Assembly: GCF_032814565.1 (NCBI RefSeq)
Contig: NZ_CP136521.1
Location: 3,010,501-3,074,500 of the forward strand
Length of the DNA stretch: 64,000 nucleotides
Reading direction: 5' to 3'
Origin: Hwangdonia lutea
GTDB lineage: Bacteria; Bacteroidota; Bacteroidia; Flavobacteriales; Flavobacteriaceae
This document shows positions 18,536-27,720 of this stretch, piece after piece. Both the position numbers and the translations under genes were made by a program. How positions within the stretch are numbered: the first letter of the stretch is position 1; each line of letters begins with the position of its first letter. The notes under the pieces are model-generated. The model saw nothing but the letters and a program-made list of their open reading frames with translations, ran no database searches and had not been told where the DNA came from.

Positions 18536-18600
18536 TTTTTTATTCTAGAAAGAATCCGAATCTAATTTTATAAAACGATATTTAAATTGGTTCTATTGTT

Positions 18601-19095
18601 ATGAAAAAAATCTTCATAATAACATTTATGATATTTTCGGCTTCAATTGTTGCACAAGAATATTCGAGTAAAAAAGTTGAGAAACTGATTGACAAATTAT
18701 ATGATTATTCAACTGAGTCTTTTACTTTTAATGATGAAATAAACTATATGGTAGTGGACAATTGGACTCAGAATATAGTTTATAAAAACAAAAAATATGT
18801 AGATAATAAAATTCATAAAGTGTTTTTGAAGATTATTCGAAAATCGAAAATTGAAGATTTGATTTTAATGTCTACAAGTGATTTTCCAAACATTAGAGTT
18901 TATGCATTTTGGGCTTTAATAAGGAATGATGAAAAAGAACTAGCCAATAATGTTTTAAAAGGTGAAAAGGGAAAAGAAAAGGGTAAGGTATGGTTTGACA
19001 GTTTTGGAGATTTAATTTTGGATTATACTACAACCGATTTAATGAAGGAGTTAGTTAGATTGGAAGGCTACAGAAAAAAAAAGACTAAAATTTAA
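18601..19095 (+). CDS. Secreted hypothetical protein, possible HEAT-like helices
   Basis: 164 aa with a signal peptide (IITFMIFSASIVAQ). The body is helical, with SDFPNIRVYAFWALIRNDEKELANNVL resembling a HEAT-type repeat (proline-containing turn, R/V helix, W/A helix). The C-terminus is Lys-rich (GYRKKKTKI). No catalytic motif and no recognised family. It is followed by a pair of inverted dispersed palindromes. Confidence 0.62.
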   Translation: MKKIFIITFMIFSASIVAQEYSSKKVEKLIDKLYDYSTESFTFNDEINYMVVDNWTQNIVYKNKKYVDNKIHKVFLKIIRKSKIEDLILMSTSDFPNIRVYAFWALIRNDEKELANNVLKGEKGKEKGKVWFDSFGDLILDYTTTDLMKELVRLEGYRKKKTKI

Positions 19096-19100
19096 GTATT

Positions 19101-19125
19101 TGTCATTCCTGCGAAAGCAGGAATC
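19101..19125. repeat. Dispersed palindrome, ATTCCTGC family (forward copy)
   Basis: ATTCCTGC-gaaa-GCAGGAAT, a perfect 8-bp stem with a GAAA loop, preceded by TGTC. Confidence 0.7.
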
Positions 19126-19156
19126 CACTTTAAAGTAATTAAGTTTCAATTTATCA

Positions 19157-19205
19157 GATTCCTGCCATAGTTTATCTTGGGCGTAGTCGAAAGACAGGAA
19201 TGACA
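19157..19205. repeat. Dispersed palindrome, ATTCCTG family (inverted copy)
   Basis: GATTCCTGCC near 19157 and CAGGAATGACA at the right end. The TGTCATTCC hallmark is on the minus strand, opposite to the copy 32 bp upstream, which gives a head-to-head pair between convergent genes. The pair may serve as a bidirectional terminator. Confidence 0.55.
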
Positions 19206-19208
19206 GTC

Positions 19209-19910
19209 TCAACTCAACCGCGCCAAATAATCAAAATGCTCACCTTCAAAAATCAATTCACAATTTAATCCAACAGAAGTGCAAGCGGTTAATAAAGTAT
19301 TAAAATCTAAATACAACCATTTCATGGGGCGTTCTTTCTCGCCTTTATAGCTCAAAAAATAATCGATTTCGCCATAATAGCTCGCATTAATATCTTGCCA
19401 AAATCCACCATCGTCGTCTTCGTACATATATTTAATATCCGACGAATCGATTAAAATTTGTCCCTTAGGTTTTAAAAGACGTTTTAAATGTGTTAGATAT
19501 TTCGAAACCTGTGCCAATTCTTGAAAAATCCCGGTACCATTCATCAACAACAAAATGGTATCAAATGTCCCAATTTCATCTATAATATTTTTGACTTCGG
19601 CATCCAAAACACCACGTTGTGTTGCCACCTTTATAGCGCCTTTTGAAATATCGATAGCTTTTACTTTTAAACCTTCTTGTTGTAAATACAAACTATGGTT
19701 GCCTGCGCCACAACCCACATCTAAAACGTAACCTTTTGCTAATTTAAGTGCTTTTTGTTCCAACGTTGGCATGTCCTTAAAACCGCGGAATAAATAGGGT
19801 AGTGGCAATACATTGTCATCAGAAATACTAGTTGAAGTTATAATATCTTCGGAGTAGTTTCCGTTGTGGTAATCTAATAAAGCGTTGCCGAAAAGGTCTT
19901 TAAAATTCAA
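19209..19910 (-). CDS. Class I SAM-dependent methyltransferase
   Basis: 233-aa Rossmann-fold methyltransferase. Motif I is YVLDVGCGAGNHSLYL, motif II is VKAIDISKGAIKVA, and motif IV lies in FDTILLLMNGTGIF. KYLTHLKRLLKPKGQILIDSSD is the post-motif helix. The start is TTG at 19910; no in-frame ATG precedes motif I at a sensible distance. It is divergent from the YkgJ gene across 67 bp. Substrate unknown; the ubiE/tehB-like layout suggests a small molecule rather than nucleic acid. Confidence 0.85.
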   Translation of the reverse strand: MNFKDLFGNALLDYHNGNYSEDIITSTSISDDNVLPLPYLFRGFKDMPTLEQKALKLAKGYVLDVGCGAGNHSLYLQQEGLKVKAIDISKGAIKVATQRGVLDAEVKNIIDEIGTFDTILLLMNGTGIFQELAQVSKYLTHLKRLLKPKGQILIDSSDIKYMYEDDDGGFWQDINASYYGEIDYFLSYKGEKERPMKWLYLDFNTLLTACTSVGLNCELIFEGEHFDYLARLS

Positions 19911-19947
19911 TGTTCAAGATTTAAAATTCTGAGTTGGGTAGTTTTCG

Positions 19948-19955
19948 TAATTTTG
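19948..19955 (+). promoter_or_regulatory. Candidate -7 element for the YkgJ gene
   Basis: TAATTTTG matches TAnnTTTG, 22 nt before the TTG start. No TTG at the expected -33 position. Confidence 0.4.
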
Positions 19956-19977
19956 CTTCAATCAAAAACATTGAATA

Positions 19978-20478
19978 TTGAATCTTGAACCTAAAATAGA
20001 AAGTCTCCCAAAGCTCGCCAAAGATAAGCATAACGAAAACAAAAAATTCTTCGCAAAGCTAAAAAAGAAACCACCTAAAAATTTAGATTATGTGATGCAG
20101 GAATTGCACGATACCGAGTTTGAAAAAACAGATTGCTTAACCTGTGCCAACTGCTGTAAAACCACGGGCCCATTGTTTACCGATAAAGATATTAATAGAA
20201 TTTCGAAACATTTTAAACAAAAACCACAACAATTTATTGCGCAGTATTTGCGCATTGATGAGGACAACGATTATGTGTTGCAAACGGTGCCGTGTACCTT
20301 TTTAGGCGCCGATAATTATTGCTCTATTTACGAAGTGCGTCCAAAGGCATGCAGAGAGTTTCCGCATACCGACAGAAAAAAGTTTCAGCAAATTTCTAAT
20401 CTCACCTTAAAAAATGTGGCGATGTGTCCGGCGGCTTTTAATATTGTAGAGGAAATGAAAAAAAGGGTTAAGATTTAG
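19978..20478 (+). CDS. YkgJ-family cysteine-cluster protein
   Basis: 166 aa, cytosolic, of the UPF0153/YkgJ zinc- or iron-chelating family. The signature CLTCANCCKTTGPLFTDKDI holds CxxCxxCC. The remaining conserved cysteines are in TVPCTFLG, NYCSIYEVRPKACREFPH and MCPAAF. The TTG start at 19978 gives MNLEPKIESLPKLA; the only later ATG would remove part of the helix before the cluster. Some homologues act as demethylases or Fe-S-like proteins, but the biochemical role is generally unsettled. Confidence 0.85.
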   Translation: MNLEPKIESLPKLAKDKHNENKKFFAKLKKKPPKNLDYVMQELHDTEFEKTDCLTCANCCKTTGPLFTDKDINRISKHFKQKPQQFIAQYLRIDEDNDYVLQTVPCTFLGADNYCSIYEVRPKACREFPHTDRKKFQQISNLTLKNVAMCPAAFNIVEEMKKRVKI

Positions 20479-20520
20479 CTTCCAACTTTTCACTATATTT
20501 AATATCTAAATTTTTTTCTA

Positions 20521-21357
20521 TTGGAAACCCTTTTACAATATTTCGAAACCATTCCGCCACTACATCGCGGACTCATAATTGTTGGTGGATTAACATTTTT
20601 CTGGTTTTTGGAAGGTGCTTTACCCTTATTCAATTTCAACTATAAAAAATGGAAACACGCCGTTCCCAACATCTTTTTTACCATAACCACCATACTCGTT
20701 AATTTACCTTTGGCTTTCCTTTTATTAATGGCATCCGATTGGGTTTTCGCCAATAATTTTGGCATTTTAAACTGGTTGCCTGATATGGCTCTGGGGCTCT
20801 ATATTTTTATAGGCATACTGTTAATGGATTTTTTCGGGGCGTATTTGCCACATTTAATCGAGCATAAAGTGCCGCCATTGTGGATGGTCCATTTGGTACA
20901 TCATTCTGACCATAAAGTCGACGCCACTACAGCCAACAGGCATCATCCCATCGAGAGCGTTATTCGTTATCTTTTCACTTTAATTGGTGTTATCATAATT
21001 GGTGCGCCCATTGGTATTGTTATGCTGTATCAGTCCCTATCCATTGTTGCCACACAGTTTTCCCACTCCAATATCAAGTTGCCAAAAAAGGTGGATAAAT
21101 TTATTAGTTATGTGCTTGTTTCCCCGGATATGCACAAGGTGCACCATCACTATAAAATGCCGTACACCGATTCTAATTACGGCAATATCTTTTCGGTTTG
21201 GGACAGATTATTGGGTACATATATGGAATTGGATACCGATAAGATTGTGTACGGTGTTGATGTGTTTCCCGATGAAAAAGAAAATAGCAATATTAAGGAT
21301 TTGTTGAAGCAACCCTTTCAGAAATACAGAAAACCAACCGCTAAATTTGATGATTAA
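20521..21357 (+). CDS. Sterol desaturase/fatty acid hydroxylase family membrane protein
   Basis: 278 aa, integral membrane di-iron enzyme with three or four TM segments. The eight-His cluster is visible: LPHLIEHK, MVHLVHHSDH, NRHHPIE and PDMHKVHHHYK. The end of the domain, NYGNIFSVWDRLLGTY, is characteristic. The TTG start at 20521 is needed because the next Met is deep in the protein. It overlaps the following GDPD gene by 8 bp, so the two are probably co-translated and may both act on membrane lipids. Exact substrate unknown. Confidence 0.87.
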   Translation: METLLQYFETIPPLHRGLIIVGGLTFFWFLEGALPLFNFNYKKWKHAVPNIFFTITTILVNLPLAFLLLMASDWVFANNFGILNWLPDMALGLYIFIGILLMDFFGAYLPHLIEHKVPPLWMVHLVHHSDHKVDATTANRHHPIESVIRYLFTLIGVIIIGAPIGIVMLYQSLSIVATQFSHSNIKLPKKVDKFISYVLVSPDMHKVHHHYKMPYTDSNYGNIFSVWDRLLGTYMELDTDKIVYGVDVFPDEKENSNIKDLLKQPFQKYRKPTAKFDD

Positions 21358-22228
21358 AAAATTGAGAATTGTATTAATTGTTTTCTTTTGTAGCTTTTTT
21401 ATGAATTGTAACGAATCTAAAAATATAGATATTCAAGGGCATCGCGGTTGCCGTGGTTTAATGCCCGAAAATACCATGGAAGCTTTTAAGAAAGCCATCG
21501 AATTAGGCGTGCAAACATTAGAATTGGATGTTGCAATTTCAAAAGATAATATAGTGGTTGTGTCGCATGAGCCTTATATGAATCCCGTTATTTGTTTAGA
21601 TGCGAATGGTTCCGAGATACCTAAATCCGACGAGAAAAAGTACAATTTGTATCAAATGACTTTCGATAGTATTAAGCAGTTTGATTGCGGTACAAAACAC
21701 CATCCAAGATTCCCAAATCAGCAAAAAATAAAAACCCATAAACCAGCTTTAAGCGAGGTTATTATAGCGTCTAAAAAATTAAATCCTAATATTAAATTCA
21801 ATATCGAAATAAAATATCAACCAGATTATAACGCCGTTTTTACGCCTAATCCAAAAGATTTTGTGCGTTTGGTTTTAGATGTTATCAATAAAAATGATGC
21901 GTTTAATGAAACCAATTTGCAAAGTTTCGATTTAAGTATTTTAGAAGAAATAAAAAAGCAATCGCCAAAAATGGAAGTAGCACTTTTAGTGGATGAAAAT
22001 GAGGATATTTGGAACAAAATGAATGTAATGTCTTATTGGCCTGAAATTATAAGTCCGTATTACAAACTTTTAAATGCTAAAACCGTTAGAAATTTACAAG
22101 CCGAAAATTTTAAAGTAATCCCGTGGACCGTAAATAGCAAAACAGATATGCGACAAATGATTGATTTTAAGGTTGATGGCATCATTACAGACTACCCTGA
22201 TATTTTGATAGATGTGCTTAAAAATTAA
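21350..22228 (+). CDS. Glycerophosphodiester phosphodiesterase, lipoprotein
   Basis: 292 aa GDPD, hydrolysing glycerophosphodiesters to glycerol-3-phosphate and an alcohol. The signal peptide ends in a lipobox-like FFMNC. Catalytic motifs: GHRGCRGLMPENTMEAF (HR and E), LELDVAISKD (E and D metal ligands) and VVSHEP (second His). PWTVNSKTDMRQMIDFKVDGIITDYPD is the standard C-terminal barrel end. I chose the ATG at 21350, which overlaps the desaturase stop by 8 bp, rather than the TTG one codon earlier. Confidence 0.9.
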   Translation: MIKKLRIVLIVFFCSFFMNCNESKNIDIQGHRGCRGLMPENTMEAFKKAIELGVQTLELDVAISKDNIVVVSHEPYMNPVICLDANGSEIPKSDEKKYNLYQMTFDSIKQFDCGTKHHPRFPNQQKIKTHKPALSEVIIASKKLNPNIKFNIEIKYQPDYNAVFTPNPKDFVRLVLDVINKNDAFNETNLQSFDLSILEEIKKQSPKMEVALLVDENEDIWNKMNVMSYWPEIISPYYKLLNAKTVRNLQAENFKVIPWTVNSKTDMRQMIDFKVDGIITDYPDILIDVLKN

Positions 22229-22329
22229 ATCATCTTTTCAGTTAAGTAATTTCATAAGATAAACATAACGATGCTGTAGGATTCTATTTTCTCATGTCTT
22301 ATGATTACAACAAATCATGATTAAAACAA

Positions 22330-22347
22330 TCGTGATAATTATCGGGA
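22330..22347. repeat. Decayed palindrome of the TCCCGATA family
   Basis: TCGTGATAATTATCGGGA: the right arm is intact, and the left arm has two changes against TCCCGATA. Confidence 0.4.
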
Positions 22348-22356
22348 ATAAAACAG

Positions 22357-22364
22357 TATTTTTG
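22357..22364 (+). promoter_or_regulatory. Candidate -7 element for the LolC/E-like permease
   Basis: TATTTTTG matches TAnnTTTG, 25 nt before the TTG start at 22390. Confidence 0.4.
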
Positions 22365-22389
22365 AACGAATTTAAAGCCATCATATAAA

Positions 22390-23625
22390 TTGAATTACGA
22401 GTTTTTTATAGCAAAACGCATTATTGGTAGTAAAGCCTATAAAAGCAGCATATCGGCACCCATTATAAAAATTGGTATTGCAGCTATAGCCATAGGCATC
22501 ATAGTTATGATGATTGCCATTGCAACCGGTATTGGCTTGCAACAAAAAATCCGTGATAAAGTGGTGGCGTTCAATGGACATATAAATATTACCAATTACG
22601 ACAGCAACAATTCGCAAGAAAGTGTTTTCCCGATATCCAAAAACCAAGAATTTTATCCCGAATTTAAATCGGTTGAAGGGATCAGTCACATTCAGGCCGT
22701 AGCTACAAAGTTTGGAGTAATACGAACTGAAACCGATTTTGAGGGCGCCGTATTAAAAGGCGTTGGAGCCGATTACAAATGGAGCTATTTTAAAGAATTT
22801 TTAATAGAAGGCAGGTTACCGGATTATAGCGAAAAACGCAACGAAGAGGTTTTAATATCGCAATATTTAGCAAACCGATTGCAGTTTAAATTGGGCGATA
22901 AGTTCCAAATGATATTTAAAAAAGACGACCCCAACAAACTCCCAAACATTATCACATACACCATTGTTGGTATTTATAACTCGGGCTTTCAAGATTTCGA
23001 TGCCACCTATGTAATCGGCGATATTAGGCATTTACAACGCATCAATAAATGGAAAGACGATCAAATTGGCAGTTTCGAAGTTTTTATAAATGATTACAGC
23101 GAGCTTCAAAAAAAAGGCATCGAAATTTATAAAAACACGCCCTCAACCTTAAACACACAAACCATAGCCGATAAATACTATTCCATTTTAGAATGGATTA
23201 AAATCTTCGATAAAAATATATACGGTATCATCGGTATTATGATACTCGTAGCGGGCATTAACATGATTACCGCGCTACTCGTTTTAATACTCGAACGCAC
23301 CCAAATGATTGGCGTTTTAAAAGCCTTGGGCAGCAACAATTTCAGCATTCGCAAACTGTTTATTTACAATGCCTCCTATCTTATTTTATTGGGTTTATTG
23401 TGGGGAAACATCATAGGTTTGGCCGTATTATTTGCACAAAAATACTTTAAACTATTGCCCCTCGACCCAAGCATATATTACGTTACCGAAGCCCCGGTTT
23501 ACATCAGTTTAAGCTATATTGTCGCCCTAAACATCGGCACGCTCGTCCTGTGTTTACTCATGCTTTTGGTGCCCTCGTACATCATCACAAAAATATCGCC
23601 CGTAAAAGCCATGCGTTTCGAATAA
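22390..23625 (+). CDS. ABC transporter permease, LolC/LolE (FtsX-MacB) family
   Basis: 411 aa inner-membrane permease with four TM segments: one at residues ~25-50 (IGIAAIAIGIIVMMIAIATGIG) and three in the C-terminal FtsX domain (IIGIMILVAGINMITALLVLILERTQMIGVLKALGSNN and onward). Between them lies a large periplasmic MacB_PCD domain. LERTQMIGVLKALGS is the cytoplasmic coupling motif. The family releases lipoproteins to LolA. A single permease gene for both LolC and LolE roles is common in Bacteroidota. The ATPase partner is not adjacent. TTG start; no in-frame ATG nearby. Confidence 0.85.
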   Translation: MNYEFFIAKRIIGSKAYKSSISAPIIKIGIAAIAIGIIVMMIAIATGIGLQQKIRDKVVAFNGHINITNYDSNNSQESVFPISKNQEFYPEFKSVEGISHIQAVATKFGVIRTETDFEGAVLKGVGADYKWSYFKEFLIEGRLPDYSEKRNEEVLISQYLANRLQFKLGDKFQMIFKKDDPNKLPNIITYTIVGIYNSGFQDFDATYVIGDIRHLQRINKWKDDQIGSFEVFINDYSELQKKGIEIYKNTPSTLNTQTIADKYYSILEWIKIFDKNIYGIIGIMILVAGINMITALLVLILERTQMIGVLKALGSNNFSIRKLFIYNASYLILLGLLWGNIIGLAVLFAQKYFKLLPLDPSIYYVTEAPVYISLSYIVALNIGTLVLCLLMLLVPSYIITKISPVKAMRFE

Positions 23626-23632
23626 GTAATTT

Positions 23633-23697
23633 GGGCGTTACTTTTTGAGAAAAACAAAAAGTCGGGCTTTCCGCTATATCTTTTTTTCGTGCCTCAA
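23633..23697. repeat. Intergenic hairpin/repeat element after the permease gene
   Basis: GGGCGTT, then a perfect inverted repeat ACTTTTTG-N7-CAAAAAGT (23640-23662), then TCGGGCTTTCCGCTATATC and a T-run (23681-23687). From general familiarity this resembles a sequence dispersed in flavobacterial genomes, but I cannot search to confirm. It may also terminate the permease transcript. Confidence 0.5.
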
Positions 23698-23790
23698 AAA
23701 AGGATGCCGCATCAATCCCTAACGCAAAGCAGAACAAATATTAAAATTTAGTATTAACATTAACTTATAAAAATAGTCGTAGCAAAACCT

Positions 23791-23798
23791 TAAATTTG
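23791..23798 (+). promoter_or_regulatory. Candidate -7 element for the cystathionine beta-synthase gene
   Basis: TAAATTTG, an exact TAnnTTTG match. The implied leader is about 95 nt. Confidence 0.4.
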
Positions 23799-23902
23799 CA
23801 TAACAAAATCACATTGAGAATTGAGCCGAATTTAAGATTCAAAAATACAGTTGAATTTTTCAAGGGCGAACACATGGCACGTTAAAAAACATAAAAACAG
23901 AA

Positions 23903-25261
23903 ATGAAATACGCTAAAAACATATTGGAAACCATTGGCAACACACCCTTGGTAAAAATAAACACCTTAACCAAAGACTTGCCATGTTTGGTGCTTTCAAA
24001 ATACGAAACCTTTAATCCGGGCAATTCAACAAAAGATAGAATGGCTTTAAAAATGATTGAAGATGCCGAAGCCGACGGACGCTTAAAACCCGGAGGCACT
24101 ATTATTGAAGGCACATCGGGCAACACCGGCATGGGATTAGCCTTGGCGGCCATTGTAAAAGGTTACAAGTGTGTTTTTGTTATTAGCGATAAACAGTCTA
24201 AAGAAAAAATGGATATTTTACGGGCGGTTGGCGCCAAAGTGGTGGTGTGCCCCACAAATGTTGAGCCCACCGATCCACGAAGCTATTATTCCGTTTCAAA
24301 ACGGTTGAGCGAAGAAACTCCAAATTCATGGTACGTTAACCAATACGACAACCCCAGTAACGCCGCTGCGCATTACGAGAGCACGGGGCCGGAAATTTGG
24401 GAGCAAACCAATGGTAAAGTCACCCATTTTGTGGTTGGCGTTGGTACGGGCGGCACCATTTCGGGCGTTGGTAAATATTTAAAAGAACAAAACCCGAATA
24501 TTAAAGTTTGGGGTGTGGATACTTACGGCTCGGTGTTTAAAAAATATCACGAAACCGGAGAGTTCGACGAGAATGAGATTTACCCGTACATTACCGAGGG
24601 CATTGGAGAGGATATTTTACCGGAAAATGTAGATTTTAGCCTTATTGACGGTTTTACCAAAGTAACCGATAAAGATGCCGCGATTTACACCCAAAAACTG
24701 GCCAAAGTAGAAGGTATGTTTTTAGGAAATTCGGCAGGCTCTGCCATAAAAGGCGTGCTTCAATTAAAAGAACATTTTACAAAAGACGATGTGGTTGTAG
24801 TTCTGTTTCACGATCACGGAAGCCGCTACGTTGGTAAAATGTTTAACGACGAGTGGATGCGCGAACGCGGATTTATTGAAGACAAAATTACCACAGCCGA
24901 AGATCTTGTAAAAAATACCGAAGCCCAAGATTTGGTAACCGTTAAAACTGAAGAATTGGTATCGCACGCCATCGAGCGCATGAAAAAGTATAAAATATCC
25001 CAAATACCCGTTGAAGATTCTACAGGATTTGTAGGCGCCATCGACGAAGCCGATTTACTCCGCATGTATATTGAAAATAAGGATATCTCAGATTTACCCA
25101 TAAAAGATGTCATGCACAAACCATTTCCGGTAGTTGGCAAATCGACGGCCATCGAAGCTATTTCTAAACTATTCAATAGAGATAATAATGCGGTTTTGGT
25201 AAAACTTGATAATGGCACGCATCAAATTATTACAAAGTATGATATTATAAGTGCATTGTAA
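23903..25261 (+). CDS. PLP-dependent cystathionine beta-synthase (CBS-domain form)
   Basis: 452 aa. The fold-II PLP domain (residues ~1-320) has the Schiff-base lysine in NPGNSTKDR (K44), the substrate loop GTSGNTG and the phosphate loop GTGGTISGVG. Two C-terminal CBS domains follow (VSHAIERMKKYKISQIPVED and IKDVMHKPFPVVGKSTAIEAI). The architecture matches cystathionine beta-synthase, condensing serine and homocysteine, or a cysteine synthase relative. The tandem CBS pair usually senses adenosyl ligands. It is monocistronic and faces the end of module A. Confidence 0.9.
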   Translation: MKYAKNILETIGNTPLVKINTLTKDLPCLVLSKYETFNPGNSTKDRMALKMIEDAEADGRLKPGGTIIEGTSGNTGMGLALAAIVKGYKCVFVISDKQSKEKMDILRAVGAKVVVCPTNVEPTDPRSYYSVSKRLSEETPNSWYVNQYDNPSNAAAHYESTGPEIWEQTNGKVTHFVVGVGTGGTISGVGKYLKEQNPNIKVWGVDTYGSVFKKYHETGEFDENEIYPYITEGIGEDILPENVDFSLIDGFTKVTDKDAAIYTQKLAKVEGMFLGNSAGSAIKGVLQLKEHFTKDDVVVVLFHDHGSRYVGKMFNDEWMRERGFIEDKITTAEDLVKNTEAQDLVTVKTEELVSHAIERMKKYKISQIPVEDSTGFVGAIDEADLLRMYIENKDISDLPIKDVMHKPFPVVGKSTAIEAISKLFNRDNNAVLVKLDNGTHQIITKYDIISAL

Positions 25262-25362
25262 TTATTAAGTGTTTTGTTTAATTGGTTTATTTTACTCATT
25301 CCAATCGTAAAATTCACTCGAATTGACAGAATTTTTTCAAAATGCACAACGGGTTACATTTA

Positions 25363-27720
25363 TTAAAAACTAACCCGAATACTCACATTGGGCGTAATGC
25401 CCAACGATATGTTTTCAATGGGAACAATGTTGTTGTCACCATCCAAAGTGTAATAAGTATTAATAATGTTTTTTCGGTTAAAAATATTCCAAACCGAAAG
25501 CCCAACAATGGCTGTGGCAGTATCGGATACATCAAGTGAATAAGTCGCCGAACAATCGGCACGTAAATAATCGTTTAAATTGCTACCGTTTGGGTTAGCG
25601 TAGGTAATGGTATTGTCGTCCGGATTATCATTTGCGTAATCGGGCAATGTTGTTGGTTTTCCGGAGTGCCAATTTAAACCCAAAGCGAGTTTAATATCGT
25701 TATACGTATAAATACCAGAAAGAGCCAAAGCATGACGCACATCGGCATTATTAGGAAACGACATACCGTTGTTTAAATCAGGAAACGTGTAGTCGTTTTT
25801 ACTATAAGAATAACTTAACCAGGTGCTAAACACATGGCTTAATTGTTTGTTGATTAAAAAATCGATGCCTTTAATTTGATAACTTCCAATACTATTTACA
25901 AACTGATATTGATTTTGAAATCCTTGACTGCGCGTTGTAATACCATCCACTTTTTTAAGATACCCTTCGGCACTTATGAGTAGTTTATTTTTATTGTAAT
26001 GTACACCAACAGAAGCTTGTTTGCTTTTTAGAATCGGGACTGGTTGAATAATTTTGTTATTAATCGTATCAGCAACTTTATTGTTGTTCGATAAAACCCA
26101 ACGCCGGTTTTCAATGCCTAAAAAATCGTTTTGTAAATCGATGATTTGCGATGTGGTTTGGCTTTTAAGTTCGCCCAATAATTCAAATCTAAAATGGTTT
26201 AAAAACCGTTGGCTAAAACTTAAACGAGGTTCATTTAAAATCATGTTAAATTTCGAAAAGTAGTTTATTCTATTTCCAAATTTTAAATTCGTTTTAGCAT
26301 CAATTGATAAAAAAGCAGCTTCGGCATACAGCGCATGACTGCGCACCACATCTCTAATATAGCTCCTAAAAACAGGGTTGTTAACATCTTCAAGATTGCT
26401 AATGCCAACTTCAATAAACTGGTAGCCACCATTGAGTTTTAGCAGGTTGCTGTGTTTGTAATCAACATCTAATTTTGCAGAACCATCAATTACTTTATTT
26501 TCCTGTATTAAGCGCTGGTTGTTTATAATATCGAAGTTGGTCGCATCCAAGTCGTAATTGGACACATTCACTTGGGCCGTTGTAGCGAGTTTAGCATTCC
26601 AATCTCTGGTGTACGAAAAGCCCAAAGCCAGATTTTGCTGCGATAGTTTACTGTTTAAAGCTTCGTTTCTATCATTAATATTGGCCTGTTCTTCGTAGTT
26701 TAATTTGTTGTTTACGTTTAAAAAGTGAAGGCGGATTTTATCCTTTTTAGTAATATCGTATAGAAATTTAGCCGTAATATCATAAAAATAGAACTCCTCG
26801 TTTTTATCGATAGCATGATCGTTTTGATTAAAATTGGTTAAATCGGAATCCTGAAAAACACGTTTTTTGTAAAGGTCGTAAGTTGGCGTTGTAATTAAAT
26901 CGGTTACCGAACGACGGGTGGAAATTTGCAATTCGGTATTGTGCGTTAGCGGAATTTTGGCAAACACATCGGCATTAATCAAGTTGAATCCGCCACCGGC
27001 TTTAAATGTATTGTCAATTTTATTGGGCATTTGCATATCGATAATACTGGAAATACCATCGCCGTATTTTGCGGGCGTGCCGTTTTTTGAGACGTTTACC
27101 TGTTTTGTTGTATATGGATTGAATGCCGAAATCAACCCGAAAAAATGCCCAGATTGATACATTTTAATACCATCCCAAAGCAGCAGATTTTGGTCGTGTG
27201 TGCCACCACGGATATTAATATTCGATACGGTTTCATCAATACTTAAAACCCCGGGTAACGATTGTATGGTTTGCAACACATCGGGTTCAATTAAACCCGG
27301 AAGAATACCAAAGGTTTCGGGTTTTATGGTAATTATCCCATCGTTTAATTTGGTAATACCCGTGGTTAAATAATTGGTGATTACAATTTCATCCAGCCTT
27401 TGCGTTGTATGGAATAAACTCAGAGGTTTACGGGCTTTTATGGCAACAAATCTATCGTTTAGCAATTCGAAGTCCAGAGTTGTTTTTTCTTTAAGAAATT
27501 CTAAAACCTCGGCTAAAGTTAAATCTTCATCCGGAATGACTGTTTTTTTGTTTTCAATAGTCGCATCGGCATAAGAAAAGCTAATGTTGTACCGTGTTTC
27601 AATAATCTTTAAAACAACAACAAGTGTGTGTTTTTCTTTTTGAATAGTTTGCGCGCTAAACGCTGCCACATTCAAAAAAAACAATAGTATAAAGATAGAA
27701 CCTGTACCTTTTCTACTCAC
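25363..27720 (-). CDS. TonB-dependent receptor with STN signalling domain (module A)
   Basis: 785-aa outer-membrane receptor with a signal peptide (SIFILLFFLNVAAFSAQ). An STN-like domain follows (LKIIETRYNISFSYADATIENKKTVIPDEDLTLAEVLEFL), then the plug (LPGLIEPDVLQTIQSLPGV, NINIRGGTHDQNLLLWDGIKMY) and the barrel, ending LGITPNVSIRVSF. Unlike its module B homologue it has no carboxypeptidase-regulatory-like domain between STN and plug. The GTG start overlaps fecR by 8 bp (GTGAGTAG). Known FecA-type logic: the ligand-loaded receptor signals through FecR to the sigma factor. Ligand not readable from sequence. Confidence 0.9.
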   Translation of the reverse strand: MSRKGTGSIFILLFFLNVAAFSAQTIQKEKHTLVVVLKIIETRYNISFSYADATIENKKTVIPDEDLTLAEVLEFLKEKTTLDFELLNDRFVAIKARKPLSLFHTTQRLDEIVITNYLTTGITKLNDGIITIKPETFGILPGLIEPDVLQTIQSLPGVLSIDETVSNINIRGGTHDQNLLLWDGIKMYQSGHFFGLISAFNPYTTKQVNVSKNGTPAKYGDGISSIIDMQMPNKIDNTFKAGGGFNLINADVFAKIPLTHNTELQISTRRSVTDLITTPTYDLYKKRVFQDSDLTNFNQNDHAIDKNEEFYFYDITAKFLYDITKKDKIRLHFLNVNNKLNYEEQANINDRNEALNSKLSQQNLALGFSYTRDWNAKLATTAQVNVSNYDLDATNFDIINNQRLIQENKVIDGSAKLDVDYKHSNLLKLNGGYQFIEVGISNLEDVNNPVFRSYIRDVVRSHALYAEAAFLSIDAKTNLKFGNRINYFSKFNMILNEPRLSFSQRFLNHFRFELLGELKSQTTSQIIDLQNDFLGIENRRWVLSNNNKVADTINNKIIQPVPILKSKQASVGVHYNKNKLLISAEGYLKKVDGITTRSQGFQNQYQFVNSIGSYQIKGIDFLINKQLSHVFSTWLSYSYSKNDYTFPDLNNGMSFPNNADVRHALALSGIYTYNDIKLALGLNWHSGKPTTLPDYANDNPDDNTITYANPNGSNLNDYLRADCSATYSLDVSDTATAIVGLSVWNIFNRKNIINTYYTLDGDNNIVPIENISLGITPNVSIRVSF

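Noticed and set aside
24826-25218. 130-codon minus-strand ORF inside the cystathionine beta-synthase gene
   Set aside because: Shadow of a conserved enzyme frame. No recognisable protein features and no promoter.
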